NCBI GenBank assembly: GCA_963204785.1
Contig: CAUJHG010000022.1
Coordinates: 1-64,000, forward strand
Source of the DNA: Pseudomonadota bacterium
GTDB taxonomy: Bacteria; Pseudomonadota; Gammaproteobacteria; Burkholderiales; Burkholderiaceae_E
DNA: 64,000 bases
Reading direction: 5' to 3'
Shown here: piece after piece, positions 21,448 through 28,292 of the stretch
Layout of the letters: each line of letters opens with the position of its first letter
Numbering within the stretch: the stretch's first letter is position 1
Made by a program: the position numbers and the translations under genes
Notes under the pieces: model-generated
Database searches by the model: none
What the model was told of the DNA's origin: nothing
The model's input: only the letters and a program-made list of their open reading frames with translations

Positions 21448-22247
21448 CGTGCCGCGCGCGCCGCACGCAGGCGCTGCTGCTCGTCCACGTCGAGCGCGAC
21501 CTTGTCGCGCACGTAGAGCGGCGCCGCCTGGCTGGCCGGCACTGCCCCACCGCGAGCGAACCTCCATGCCGCCACCTCGGCCAGCGCATCGGCCCGCGGC
21601 CAGGCGTCGTCGAGCACCCGCAGCCCCCGCGCCGCCAGTGCCTGCGCCATCTGCGGGTGGCGCGCGTAGGCGTCGCCGATCGCGACTGCAGCCTTCCCGG
21701 GACCGCCTGCGCGTCCGAGCGCCCCGAGCAGGTAGTCCAGCGCTGCCGCCGGCGCAAGCACCCTCGATGCGACAAGCGGCACCGGCTCACCGTCGGTGAG
21801 CTCGAAGACCGAACAGTAGACCTCCTGCATCCGCGCATCCATCGCCGCCAGCGCCAGCGGCGCCTCGGCCTGCCGGGCCAGTGCCTCGAGCGAGCTGACC
21901 GCAACCAGGGGCCGGTCCAGCGCAAAGCCCAGGCCCTGGGCCACGCCGCATCCGATGCGCAGGCCGGTGAAGCTGCCGGGCCCTGCATCGAAGGCGATCG
22001 CGTCCAGGTCGGCAAAGCGGAGACCGGCTTCGTCGAGCAGGCGGCGCGCCATCACCAGGAGGATGCGCGAGTGTCCGTGCCCTGCCCGCTCGGCGAGGAA
22101 CGCAGTGCGCGCTCCGCCCGGAGCATCGATCCGCAGGGCCACCGAGCACCAGTCGGTGGAGGTCGACAGCGCGAGCAGGCAACGGGGCGACCTGCCCACG
22201 CTGGCGCTCGCGCCGCTGCTTGGCGTGATGTCTGGTTCCGGGTTCAC
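21444..22247 (-). CDS. tsaB: tRNA threonylcarbamoyladenosine biosynthesis protein TsaB
   Basis: Inactive ASKHA-fold partner of TsaD in the complex that puts threonylcarbamoyl on A37 of ANN-decoding tRNAs. 267 residues. Begins with a short low-complexity stretch, then LLALSTSTDWCSVALRI, later AGHGHSRILLVMARRLLDEAG and the family motif AFDAGPGSFTGLRIGCGVAQGL. Start GTG 22247 (MNPEPDITP); a TAGAAT hexamer ends six bases before it and no Shine-Dalgarno is visible. First gene of the tsaB-rimI-udg operon. Confidence 0.94.
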   Translation of the reverse strand: MNPEPDITPSSGASASVGRSPRCLLALSTSTDWCSVALRIDAPGGARTAFLAERAGHGHSRILLVMARRLLDEAGLRFADLDAIAFDAGPGSFTGLRIGCGVAQGLGFALDRPLVAVSSLEALARQAEAPLALAAMDARMQEVYCSVFELTDGEPVPLVASRVLAPAAALDYLLGALGRAGGPGKAAVAIGDAYARHPQMAQALAARGLRVLDDAWPRADALAEVAAWRFARGGAVPASQAAPLYVRDKVALDVDEQQRLRAARAAR

Positions 22248-22253
22248 CCCGGC

Positions 22254-22259
22254 ATTCTA
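22254..22259 (-). promoter_or_regulatory. -10-like TAGAAT directly before tsaB
   Basis: TAGAAT on the minus strand ends 6 nt before the GTG start at 22247. No Shine-Dalgarno or consensus -35 is seen. It fits the near-leaderless pattern described in the findings. Confidence 0.4.
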
Positions 22260-22262
22260 GTG

Positions 22263-22859
22263 TCAGTCACCGCGCCGACCGTGCCGATGCTCGCGCAGCA
22301 TGTGGCGAAGCTGCTCGCGCTCGGCCGGCGGCATCCGCAGGTGATCCGGCCGCTCCCGGCGCGAAGGACGGCGCTCGGCCCGATCCCCGCCGGGAGGCGG
22401 GCCGCGCCAGCCGCCCGGCTCGTCACCGGCGCCGCGCCAGCGCCCCCGCCAGTCGCCTGCACCTGGGCCCGCGGGAGCATCCGACGTGCTGCGCTGCCCG
22501 CCCGGCTCCCGAACAGGCGCGCTCTCGGGCGGCACACCATCGGGACGGGCACCGAAGCGTCCCGGGGGATCCGGCGGCCGGTACCCGTCGTGCGCAAGCC
22601 GCCTGGAGTCGTCGCGCTGCGACCATCCGGCCCGCCGCTCCTCGCGCGCCTGGCGGCGCAGTTCGTTGCGAAGCTGCTCGCGCTCCTCGCGATCGAGCCT
22701 CGGCCTCGCGTGCGCGGGCGCAGGCCCGGTCACGCCGGCTGCGAAGGCAGCTGCGAACAGCAGGAGTACCGCGAACGCCCTCGCGCGCGAACCGGCGAGG
22801 AGGGTGCGCAGCACGGCCGTTGCGGGCCTGGCGGGCTGGGTTCTGTCCACGACCGGCAT
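22263..22859 (-). CDS. Arg-rich exported hypothetical protein
   Basis: Not recognised. About 198 residues. A signal peptide or anchor is visible (RAFAVLLLFAAAFAAGVTGP, with a possible cleavage at APAHA|RPRL). The mature part has two similar short helical segments, EEREQLRNELRRQAREERR just after the signal and AEREQLRHMLREHRHGRR at the C-terminus, separated by an unstructured Gly/Pro/Arg linker. Exported proteins with an EER-QLR helix are common in Burkholderiales; no function can be assigned. ATG 22859 overlaps a TAGAAT box; GTG 22850, 7 nt after that box, may be the real start. Downstream it meets tsaB's leader. Confidence 0.6.
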   Translation of the reverse strand: MPVVDRTQPARPATAVLRTLLAGSRARAFAVLLLFAAAFAAGVTGPAPAHARPRLDREEREQLRNELRRQAREERRAGWSQRDDSRRLAHDGYRPPDPPGRFGARPDGVPPESAPVREPGGQRSTSDAPAGPGAGDWRGRWRGAGDEPGGWRGPPPGGDRAERRPSRRERPDHLRMPPAEREQLRHMLREHRHGRRGD

Positions 22860-22863
22860 TCTA
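22858..22863 (-). promoter_or_regulatory. -10-like TAGAAT at the start of the Arg-rich exported protein gene
   Basis: TAGAAT on the minus strand overlaps the ATG at 22859 and lies 7 nt before an in-frame GTG (22850). If it is a -10 element, the ATG cannot be in the mRNA and the GTG would be the first codon. Confidence 0.35.
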
Positions 22864-22959
22864 GGCAAGCCTGCGCGCCGTACCAGCCCGCAACGGGTAA
22901 ATCCTGTAACAAAGGGTGAGGCCCGCCGGATGCGCCTGCATGGCCCGCCGGGGCACCGG

Positions 22960-22965
22960 TATCAT
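22960..22965 (+). promoter_or_regulatory. -10-like TATCAT directly before ompR
   Basis: TATCAT ends 6 nt before the ATG at 22972; no Shine-Dalgarno is visible. No consensus -35 is seen at 16-18 nt. Confidence 0.35.
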
Positions 22966-22971
22966 CGGCAC

Positions 22972-23691
22972 ATGTCCACGCAAGGCAAACACCTGCTGGT
23001 GGTCGACGACGACCCCCGGTTGCGCGAACTGCTGCGCCGCTACCTCACCGAGAACCAGTTCGAGGTCAGCCTGGCGCACGACGGCCCCGCCATGAACCGC
23101 CTGCTGCTGCGACAGCCGGTCGACCTGATCGTGCTCGACCTGATGCTTCCCGGCGAGGACGGCCTGTCGATCGTGCGGCGCCTGCGCGGGGGCGGCAACA
23201 CCACGCCGGTGATCATGCTGACCGCCAAGGGCGACGAGGTCGACCGGATCGTCGGCCTCGAAATGGGCGCCGACGACTACCTCGCCAAGCCCTTCAATCC
23301 GCGCGAGCTGCTCGCGCGCATCCATGCGGTGCTGCGCAGGCAGCCGGCGGGCGATCTTCCCGGCGCCCCCAGCGTCGAGCCCGCGGAGGTCGAGTTCGGG
23401 AAGTTCGTGCTCAACCTGGCGCAGCGGACGCTGCACCGCGACGGTGAGCCGGTGCCGCTGACCAGCGGCGAGTTCGCGGTGCTCAAGGCCTTCGCACGCC
23501 ACCCGCGCGTGCCGCTGTCGCGCGAGAAGCTCATGCTGCTGGCGCGCGGGCGCGAGTACTCGGCCTTCGACCGCAGCCTCGACGTCCAGATCTCGCGGCT
23601 GCGCAAGCTGATCGAGGTCGATCCCCAGCACCCGCGCCATCTGCAGACCGTCTGGGGCGTGGGCTACGTGTTCATTCCCGACGAGCGCTGA
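22972..23691 (+). CDS. ompR: OmpR/RisA-type response regulator
   Basis: DNA-binding response regulator, 239 residues. Receiver domain with acidic pocket VVDDDPRLREL, phospho-acceptor Asp56 (DLIVLDLMLPGEDG), switch Thr in IMLTAKGDEVD and Lys in DDYLAKPFNP. The C-terminal winged-helix domain ends SRLRKLIEVDPQHPRHLQTVWGVGYVF, the OmpR hallmark. The receiver resembles the RisA/OmpR group of Bordetella and Burkholderia. The sensor gene follows 42 nt later. Start ATG 22972 fits the receiver; an upstream ATG would add an unsupported extension. Confidence 0.95.
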   Translation: MSTQGKHLLVVDDDPRLRELLRRYLTENQFEVSLAHDGPAMNRLLLRQPVDLIVLDLMLPGEDGLSIVRRLRGGGNTTPVIMLTAKGDEVDRIVGLEMGADDYLAKPFNPRELLARIHAVLRRQPAGDLPGAPSVEPAEVEFGKFVLNLAQRTLHRDGEPVPLTSGEFAVLKAFARHPRVPLSREKLMLLARGREYSAFDRSLDVQISRLRKLIEVDPQHPRHLQTVWGVGYVFIPDER

Positions 23692-23733
23692 TCGCAGCGC
23701 CCGGACAGGCGCGGCAGGCAGCGCACGCCCCCG

Positions 23734-25113
23734 ATGCGGATCAGCCTCTTCTGGCGCACCTTCCTGCTGATCGGCGGACTGATCGTCTTCAGCCTCGCCG
23801 CGACGCTGCAGCTGGTCCGCTCCTTCGAGCGCGTGCCCCCCGAGCAGCGGCTGGCCTGGGAGATCGCCTCGGTGGTCAACCTGACGCGCTCGGCGCTGGT
23901 GAGCTCGCAGGGCGAGCGACGCTGGCAGCTGCTCGACGAGCTCGCCCGCGAGGAGCAGGTACGGGTCTCGCCGCTGGAGCCCGGCGACCGCGTTGCCCCG
24001 CTGCCGGACCGCGAGGACGCTGCCCGGCTGCAGCAGCGGCTGGCGGGGATGCTCGGAGCGGACACCCGGGTGGCCGGCGCAGTCAACGGCGAGCCCGGGC
24101 TGTGGGTCAGCTTCGACATCGACGACGACCGCTACTGGCTCGCAATGGGGCTGGAGCGCTGGACCCGTCAGCTCGGGCCGCCCTGGTGGCTGATCGCGTC
24201 GCTGGCGATCCTGGTCTCTGTGCTCGGAGCGATGGCGATCAGCCGGCTGGTCAACCGGCCGCTGGCAGCCCTGGCGCGGGCGATCGCGCGCGTGAGCTCC
24301 AGCGAGCCCGCTCCCCCGCTTCCGGAGCACGGCCCATCGGAGATCGCCGAGCTCAACCGGCGCTTCAACCGGATGGCGCACGAACTGGCCGAGCTCGAGT
24401 CCGACCGGGCGCTGGCCCTCGCCGGAATCTCCCACGACCTGCGCACGCCGCTGACCCGCCTGCGCATGGAGATCGAGCTTTCCCCGCTCGACGAGATCAC
24501 CAGGCAGGCGATGGCGGCGGACATCGAACGCATCGACGGGATCGTCGGCAAGTTCGTCGAGTACGCGCGCAGCGGCGCCACCGTGGAGTCCGGCGGCACG
24601 GCGCACGGGGAGGTCGACGTGCTCGTGACGATCGAGCCACTGCTGGCCGCCTGGCGCGACCGCACCGAGGCCGGCGCCCCCGAGCTTCGCAGCGAGTTCG
24701 GGCCCGGACTGCGCTGGCGCGGCGACCCGCTGGACCTCGCGCGCATCGTCGTCAACCTCCTGGAGAACGCCGCGCGCCACGGGCGGCACGAGGACGCCCG
24801 CGCGCTGGTCGAGCTGCGCGTCCATCGCGAGGCCGATGGCCTGCTGCTCGAAGTCGCCGATCGCGGCCCGGGAGTGCCCGAGGAGCAGCTCGCACGCCTG
24901 CTGCGGCCCTTCGCGCGCATCGGCGAGGAGCGCAGCGACCGCGGCGGCAGCGGGCTGGGCCTGGCGATCGTGCAGCGCCTGGCCCAGCGCTACGGCGGCC
25001 ACTGCGCGCTGGCCAACCGCGAGGGCGGCGGCCTCGTCGCGGCAGTGCGTCTGCCCGATTCCGCCGCGCGGGCGACGGCCGCGCCTGCGGCCGCGGCCGG
25101 TTCCGCACGCTGA
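23734..25113 (+). CDS. envZ: EnvZ/RisS-type sensor histidine kinase
   Basis: Inner-membrane sensor kinase partner of the preceding regulator. 459 residues. Membrane helix 1 at about 8-28, a periplasmic sensor domain of about 120 residues, helix 2 around 150-170, a HAMP linker (SRLVNRPLAALARAIARV), the dimerisation domain with phospho-His234 in AGISHDLRTPLTRLR, and an ATPase domain with N box NLLENAARHG, G1 ADRGPGVP and G2 GGSGLGLAIV. An Ala-rich tail ends it. The cue is unknown; osmolarity or acidity are family guesses only. Confidence 0.95.
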   Translation: MRISLFWRTFLLIGGLIVFSLAATLQLVRSFERVPPEQRLAWEIASVVNLTRSALVSSQGERRWQLLDELAREEQVRVSPLEPGDRVAPLPDREDAARLQQRLAGMLGADTRVAGAVNGEPGLWVSFDIDDDRYWLAMGLERWTRQLGPPWWLIASLAILVSVLGAMAISRLVNRPLAALARAIARVSSSEPAPPLPEHGPSEIAELNRRFNRMAHELAELESDRALALAGISHDLRTPLTRLRMEIELSPLDEITRQAMAADIERIDGIVGKFVEYARSGATVESGGTAHGEVDVLVTIEPLLAAWRDRTEAGAPELRSEFGPGLRWRGDPLDLARIVVNLLENAARHGRHEDARALVELRVHREADGLLLEVADRGPGVPEEQLARLLRPFARIGEERSDRGGSGLGLAIVQRLAQRYGGHCALANREGGGLVAAVRLPDSAARATAAPAAAAGSAR

Positions 25114-25119
25114 GCGCAG

Positions 25120-25404
25120 CTACCAGCCTGGCGCGACCAGGCGGCCCACCTCCGGATGGCGCCGCGCCCAGGCGCGCACGTAGGAGCACACCGGCGCGAC
25201 CATCAGGCCTTCGCGCCCGGCGTGGGCGAAGACGGCCCGGACCAGTTCGCCTGCGATGCCCCTGCCCTCCAGGGCCGGCGGCACCTCGGTGTGCACGACG
25301 TACATGATGCCGCCCTCGAGCCGGTAATCGGCCCGGCACAGCGCGCCATCGACCACCGCCTCGAAGCGCGAGGCGGCGGGTTCGTGGCGGACTTGCACCT
25401 GCAT
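25120..25404 (-). CDS. Small GNAT-type N-acetyltransferase (YjdJ-like)
   Basis: 94 residues from ATG 25404. Compact single-domain GNAT of the YjdJ/COG2388 type: RFEAVVDGALCRADYRLEGG, then VVHTEVPPALEGRGIAGELV, where EGRGIAGEL is the acetyl-CoA pyrophosphate loop, and ending MVAPVCSYVRAWARRHPEV. Short length is normal for this group. Substrate unknown. Lies 16 nt after the TrpB2 gene and is probably co-transcribed; convergent with the sensor kinase 6 nt away. Confidence 0.85.
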   Translation of the reverse strand: MQVQVRHEPAASRFEAVVDGALCRADYRLEGGIMYVVHTEVPPALEGRGIAGELVRAVFAHAGREGLMVAPVCSYVRAWARRHPEVGRLVAPGW

Positions 25405-25420
25405 CTGGCGCGGTCCGGAC

Positions 25421-26791
25421 TCAGGCCGGCTCCGGTACGCTGGGCAGGCCCGACAGGGCCATCGCCAGTTCGCTCTCGTCGTAGGACTGGTCGGTGAGCT
25501 TGCCCGCGGTGTAGTCCATGTAGGCCTGCATGTCGAAGTGACCATGCCCGCACAGGTTGAAGAGGATGGTCTCGGCCTTGCCTTCGCGCTTGCAGCGCAA
25601 GGCCTCCTCGATCGCCCCCTTGACCGCGTGGTTGGCCTCCGGCGCCGGCAGGATGCCCTCGCAGCGCGCGAACTGGATGCCCGCGGCGAAGCACTCGGTC
25701 TGGTGGTAGGCCACCGCCTCGATCAGGTCCAGCTCCCTCAGGTGCGACACCAGCGGCGCCATGCCGTGGTAGCGCAGGCCGCCTGCGTGGAAGCCGGGCG
25801 GCGTGAACGTGGAGCCCAGCGTGTGCATCTTGGTCAGCGGCGTCATGTGACCAGTGTCGCCGAAGTCGTAGGCGTACTTGCCACGGGTCAGCGACGGACA
25901 GGCGGCAGGCTCGACCGCGACGATGCGCGGCCTGGCGCCGCCGCGCAGCCCGGCGCCGATGAACGGGAAGGAGATCCCGGCGAAGTTGGAACCGCCCCCG
26001 GTGCACCCGACCACCACGTCCGGATAGGCGTCGGCCATCTGCATCTGCTCGATCGCCTCGATGCCGACGATGGTCTGGTGCAGCAGCACGTGGTTGAGCA
26101 CCGAACCGAGCGCGTACTTGGTGTCGTCGCGCTGCGCGGCGATCTCGACGGCCTCGGAGATCGCGATCCCGAGGCTGCCCGGGTGCTTCGGGTCCTTCGC
26201 GAGGACGGCGCGCCCGAACGCAGTCTCCGGCGACGGCGACGGGATGCACTTCGCGCCGTAGGACTCCATCAGCGCGCGGCGGTAGGGCTTCTGGTCGTAG
26301 GAGACGCGCACCTGGAAGACGGTGACGTCGATTCCCATCAGGGCGCCGGCGAAGGCCAGCGAGGAGCCCCACTGGCCTGCGCCGGTCTCGGTGGTCAGGC
26401 GCTTGATCCCGGCCTGCCGGTTGTAGAAGGCCTGCGCGATCGCGGTGTTCGGCTTGTGGCTGCCCGCGGGACTGACGCCCTCGTACTTGTAGAAGATGCG
26501 CGCCGGGGTGCCGAGCGCCTTCTCGAGCGCGCGCGCCCGGAACATCGGCGTGGGCCGCCACAGCCGGAAGATGTCGCGGACCGGCTCGGGAATGTCGATT
26601 TCCCGCTCGGTGCTCACCTCCTGCATGATGAGTTCCATCGGGAACAGCGGCGCGAGGTCGTCCGGACCCACCGGCTGCATCGTCCCCGGGTGCAGCACCG
26701 GCGGCATCGCCTTGGGCAGGTCGGCCTGGATGTTGTACCAGCGCTTGGGGATCCGGCTCTCGTCGAGCAGGTATTTCAGCTGTTCGCCCAC
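25421..26791 (-). CDS. TrpB2-type tryptophan synthase beta chain-like PLP enzyme
   Basis: 456 residues. PLP enzyme of the TrpB2 branch, which condenses indole with serine (or phosphoserine) and usually works without a TrpA partner. The PLP lysine is in GVSPAGSHKPNTAIAQAF, the phosphate loop is VVGCTGGGSNFAG, and the long N-terminal extension (RIPKRWYNIQADLPKAMPPVLHP) is a TrpB2 hallmark. Start GTG 26791 is fixed by GAGGAGA about 7 nt upstream; the frame is open further up but without homology. No other trp gene is present. It may salvage indole or supplement the main TrpB. Confidence 0.92.
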   Translation of the reverse strand: MGEQLKYLLDESRIPKRWYNIQADLPKAMPPVLHPGTMQPVGPDDLAPLFPMELIMQEVSTEREIDIPEPVRDIFRLWRPTPMFRARALEKALGTPARIFYKYEGVSPAGSHKPNTAIAQAFYNRQAGIKRLTTETGAGQWGSSLAFAGALMGIDVTVFQVRVSYDQKPYRRALMESYGAKCIPSPSPETAFGRAVLAKDPKHPGSLGIAISEAVEIAAQRDDTKYALGSVLNHVLLHQTIVGIEAIEQMQMADAYPDVVVGCTGGGSNFAGISFPFIGAGLRGGARPRIVAVEPAACPSLTRGKYAYDFGDTGHMTPLTKMHTLGSTFTPPGFHAGGLRYHGMAPLVSHLRELDLIEAVAYHQTECFAAGIQFARCEGILPAPEANHAVKGAIEEALRCKREGKAETILFNLCGHGHFDMQAYMDYTAGKLTDQSYDESELAMALSGLPSVPEPA

Positions 26792-26833
26792 GTCGTCTCT
26801 CCTCTGGATTGGCAGGGTCTGCGCATCGCGGCA

Positions 26834-26839
26834 ACTATA
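26834..26839 (-). promoter_or_regulatory. -10-like TATAGT upstream of the TrpB2 gene
   Basis: TATAGT (26839-26834, minus strand) would start transcription near 26827, leaving a leader of about 36 nt that includes the GAGGAGA ribosome-binding site. No good -35. Confidence 0.35.
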
Positions 26840-26921
26840 GCGCAGCGCCCGCCCGCACCCTGCACCCCCCAGCGGCGCAGGCAACCGCAAGCGCCGTGCG
26901 CAGGCGGTCCGCGCAGCCTGT

Positions 26922-28292
26922 TCAATCCTGCTCGAAGTCCCAGAGCAGGTGGGCGTCCAGGTGCAGGCGCGCGCGCGCCTCGAGCGCGTCCAGCGCAGCC
27001 TGCCTCTCGGCGAGCCTGGCCTCGAGCAGCCCGCGCCGCGCCAGGAGGACCTCGCTCAGGCTGCCTTCGCCGAGCTCGAAGGCCCGGCCGGCGAGTTGCG
27101 CCGCCTGCGCCGAGCGTGCGTGCGCCTGCGCCAGCGCCGTCCAGGCGCGGTCCGCGGCCACGGCGGCCTCGAAGGCGGTCTGCGCGTCGACGAGCACCTC
27201 GCGCTCCACGATGGCCACGCGCGCCGCGCTCTCGGCCGCCAGGGCCAGCGCTTCGCGTTGCTGGGCCTGCCGGGCCGCACCGGCCAGCGGGATCGAGACG
27301 AAGACGCCCAGGATCCGGTCCTGGCCGCCCCGGTCGCTGGATGCGCGCAGACCCACCGAGGGGTCGGGCGTGCGATCGGCGCCCGCGCGCAGCGCCTGTG
27401 CGCGGCGCAGGTCCGCCTGCGCGCGCTGCAGCGCGATCTCGTGGTTGGCCAGCAGGACCCGGTCGATCCATTCCTCGCGGGTCCCGTCGAGCCCGGGTTG
27501 CTGCGCACTTGCGTCGACCCGGGAAGGTTCGGCCCCGGCAAGCTCGGGGTACTGGCGTTCGAGCGCGATCGCGGCGGCGCGTGCGCGCTGGCCGGCCACC
27601 AGGTGCTGGCCTTCGGCGACGCGCAAGGCCGCCTCGGCCTGCACTGTCTCGAGCCGCGATGCGTCGCCCGCCCGCAGACGGCGGCGCACGACCTCCTCGA
27701 GCGCACCGAGCACGCGCACCTGCTCGGCGAGCAGCGCGAGCTCCTCGTTCCTGCGCAGACGCTCGAACCAGGCAGCAAGCAGGTCGCGGCCGACCGCGTG
27801 GCGCGCCTCGAGCACCGCGAGCCGGCCGCGCTCCGCGAGGCGGGCTTCGATCCGCAGGTCGGCCTCGCGCTTGGCCGGCAGCCGCAGCGGGCGCGCAAGC
27901 TCGACCGACCAGTCGGACTCGGAAGGGCCGATCCCCGGCAGATGCCTGCGCTGGCCGCCGATCCCGAGCAGCGTCTCGTGGCTGCCCGCGCGAAGCCGCT
28001 CGCCGGCTGCGCGATCCGCGCGCTGCGTGGCCTGCGCCTCATGCACGCGCGGATGGGCATCGATCGCAGCCCGGACCAGCGCATCGGGAGGCAGCACGCC
28101 CGAAGCGAAGGGCGCTGTCGCCGCGTCCACGGGCGCACCGACCGCCCTCGTCACACCCGCTGCACCCTGCGGCTCCCGATCGGTCTGTCCGCCAGCGCCC
28201 CCGGCGGCCAGGACGGAACCGGACCCTGCCTGGAGCGCAATCCAGGTCGCCGCCATCGCGCACCTGCGTGCAAGCCTTCGCGCATCGATCAT
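26922..28292 (-). CDS. czcC: Outer-membrane efflux protein (CzcC/TolC family)
   Basis: Outer-membrane channel of the metal-efflux RND complex. 456 residues. An N-terminal export signal (ATWIALQAGSGSVLAAGGAG) precedes two TolC-type repeats of long coiled helices, visible as Ala/Arg/Glu heptads such as ALEARARLHLDAHLL near the end and FELGEGSLSEVLLARRGLLEARL, a CzcC-like motif. Start ATG 28292 overlaps the czcA stop in ATGA. It is last in the operon (B-A-C), whereas the classical czc order is C-B-A. Confidence 0.88.
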   Translation of the reverse strand: MIDARRLARRCAMAATWIALQAGSGSVLAAGGAGGQTDREPQGAAGVTRAVGAPVDAATAPFASGVLPPDALVRAAIDAHPRVHEAQATQRADRAAGERLRAGSHETLLGIGGQRRHLPGIGPSESDWSVELARPLRLPAKREADLRIEARLAERGRLAVLEARHAVGRDLLAAWFERLRRNEELALLAEQVRVLGALEEVVRRRLRAGDASRLETVQAEAALRVAEGQHLVAGQRARAAAIALERQYPELAGAEPSRVDASAQQPGLDGTREEWIDRVLLANHEIALQRAQADLRRAQALRAGADRTPDPSVGLRASSDRGGQDRILGVFVSIPLAGAARQAQQREALALAAESAARVAIVEREVLVDAQTAFEAAVAADRAWTALAQAHARSAQAAQLAGRAFELGEGSLSEVLLARRGLLEARLAERQAALDALEARARLHLDAHLLWDFEQD

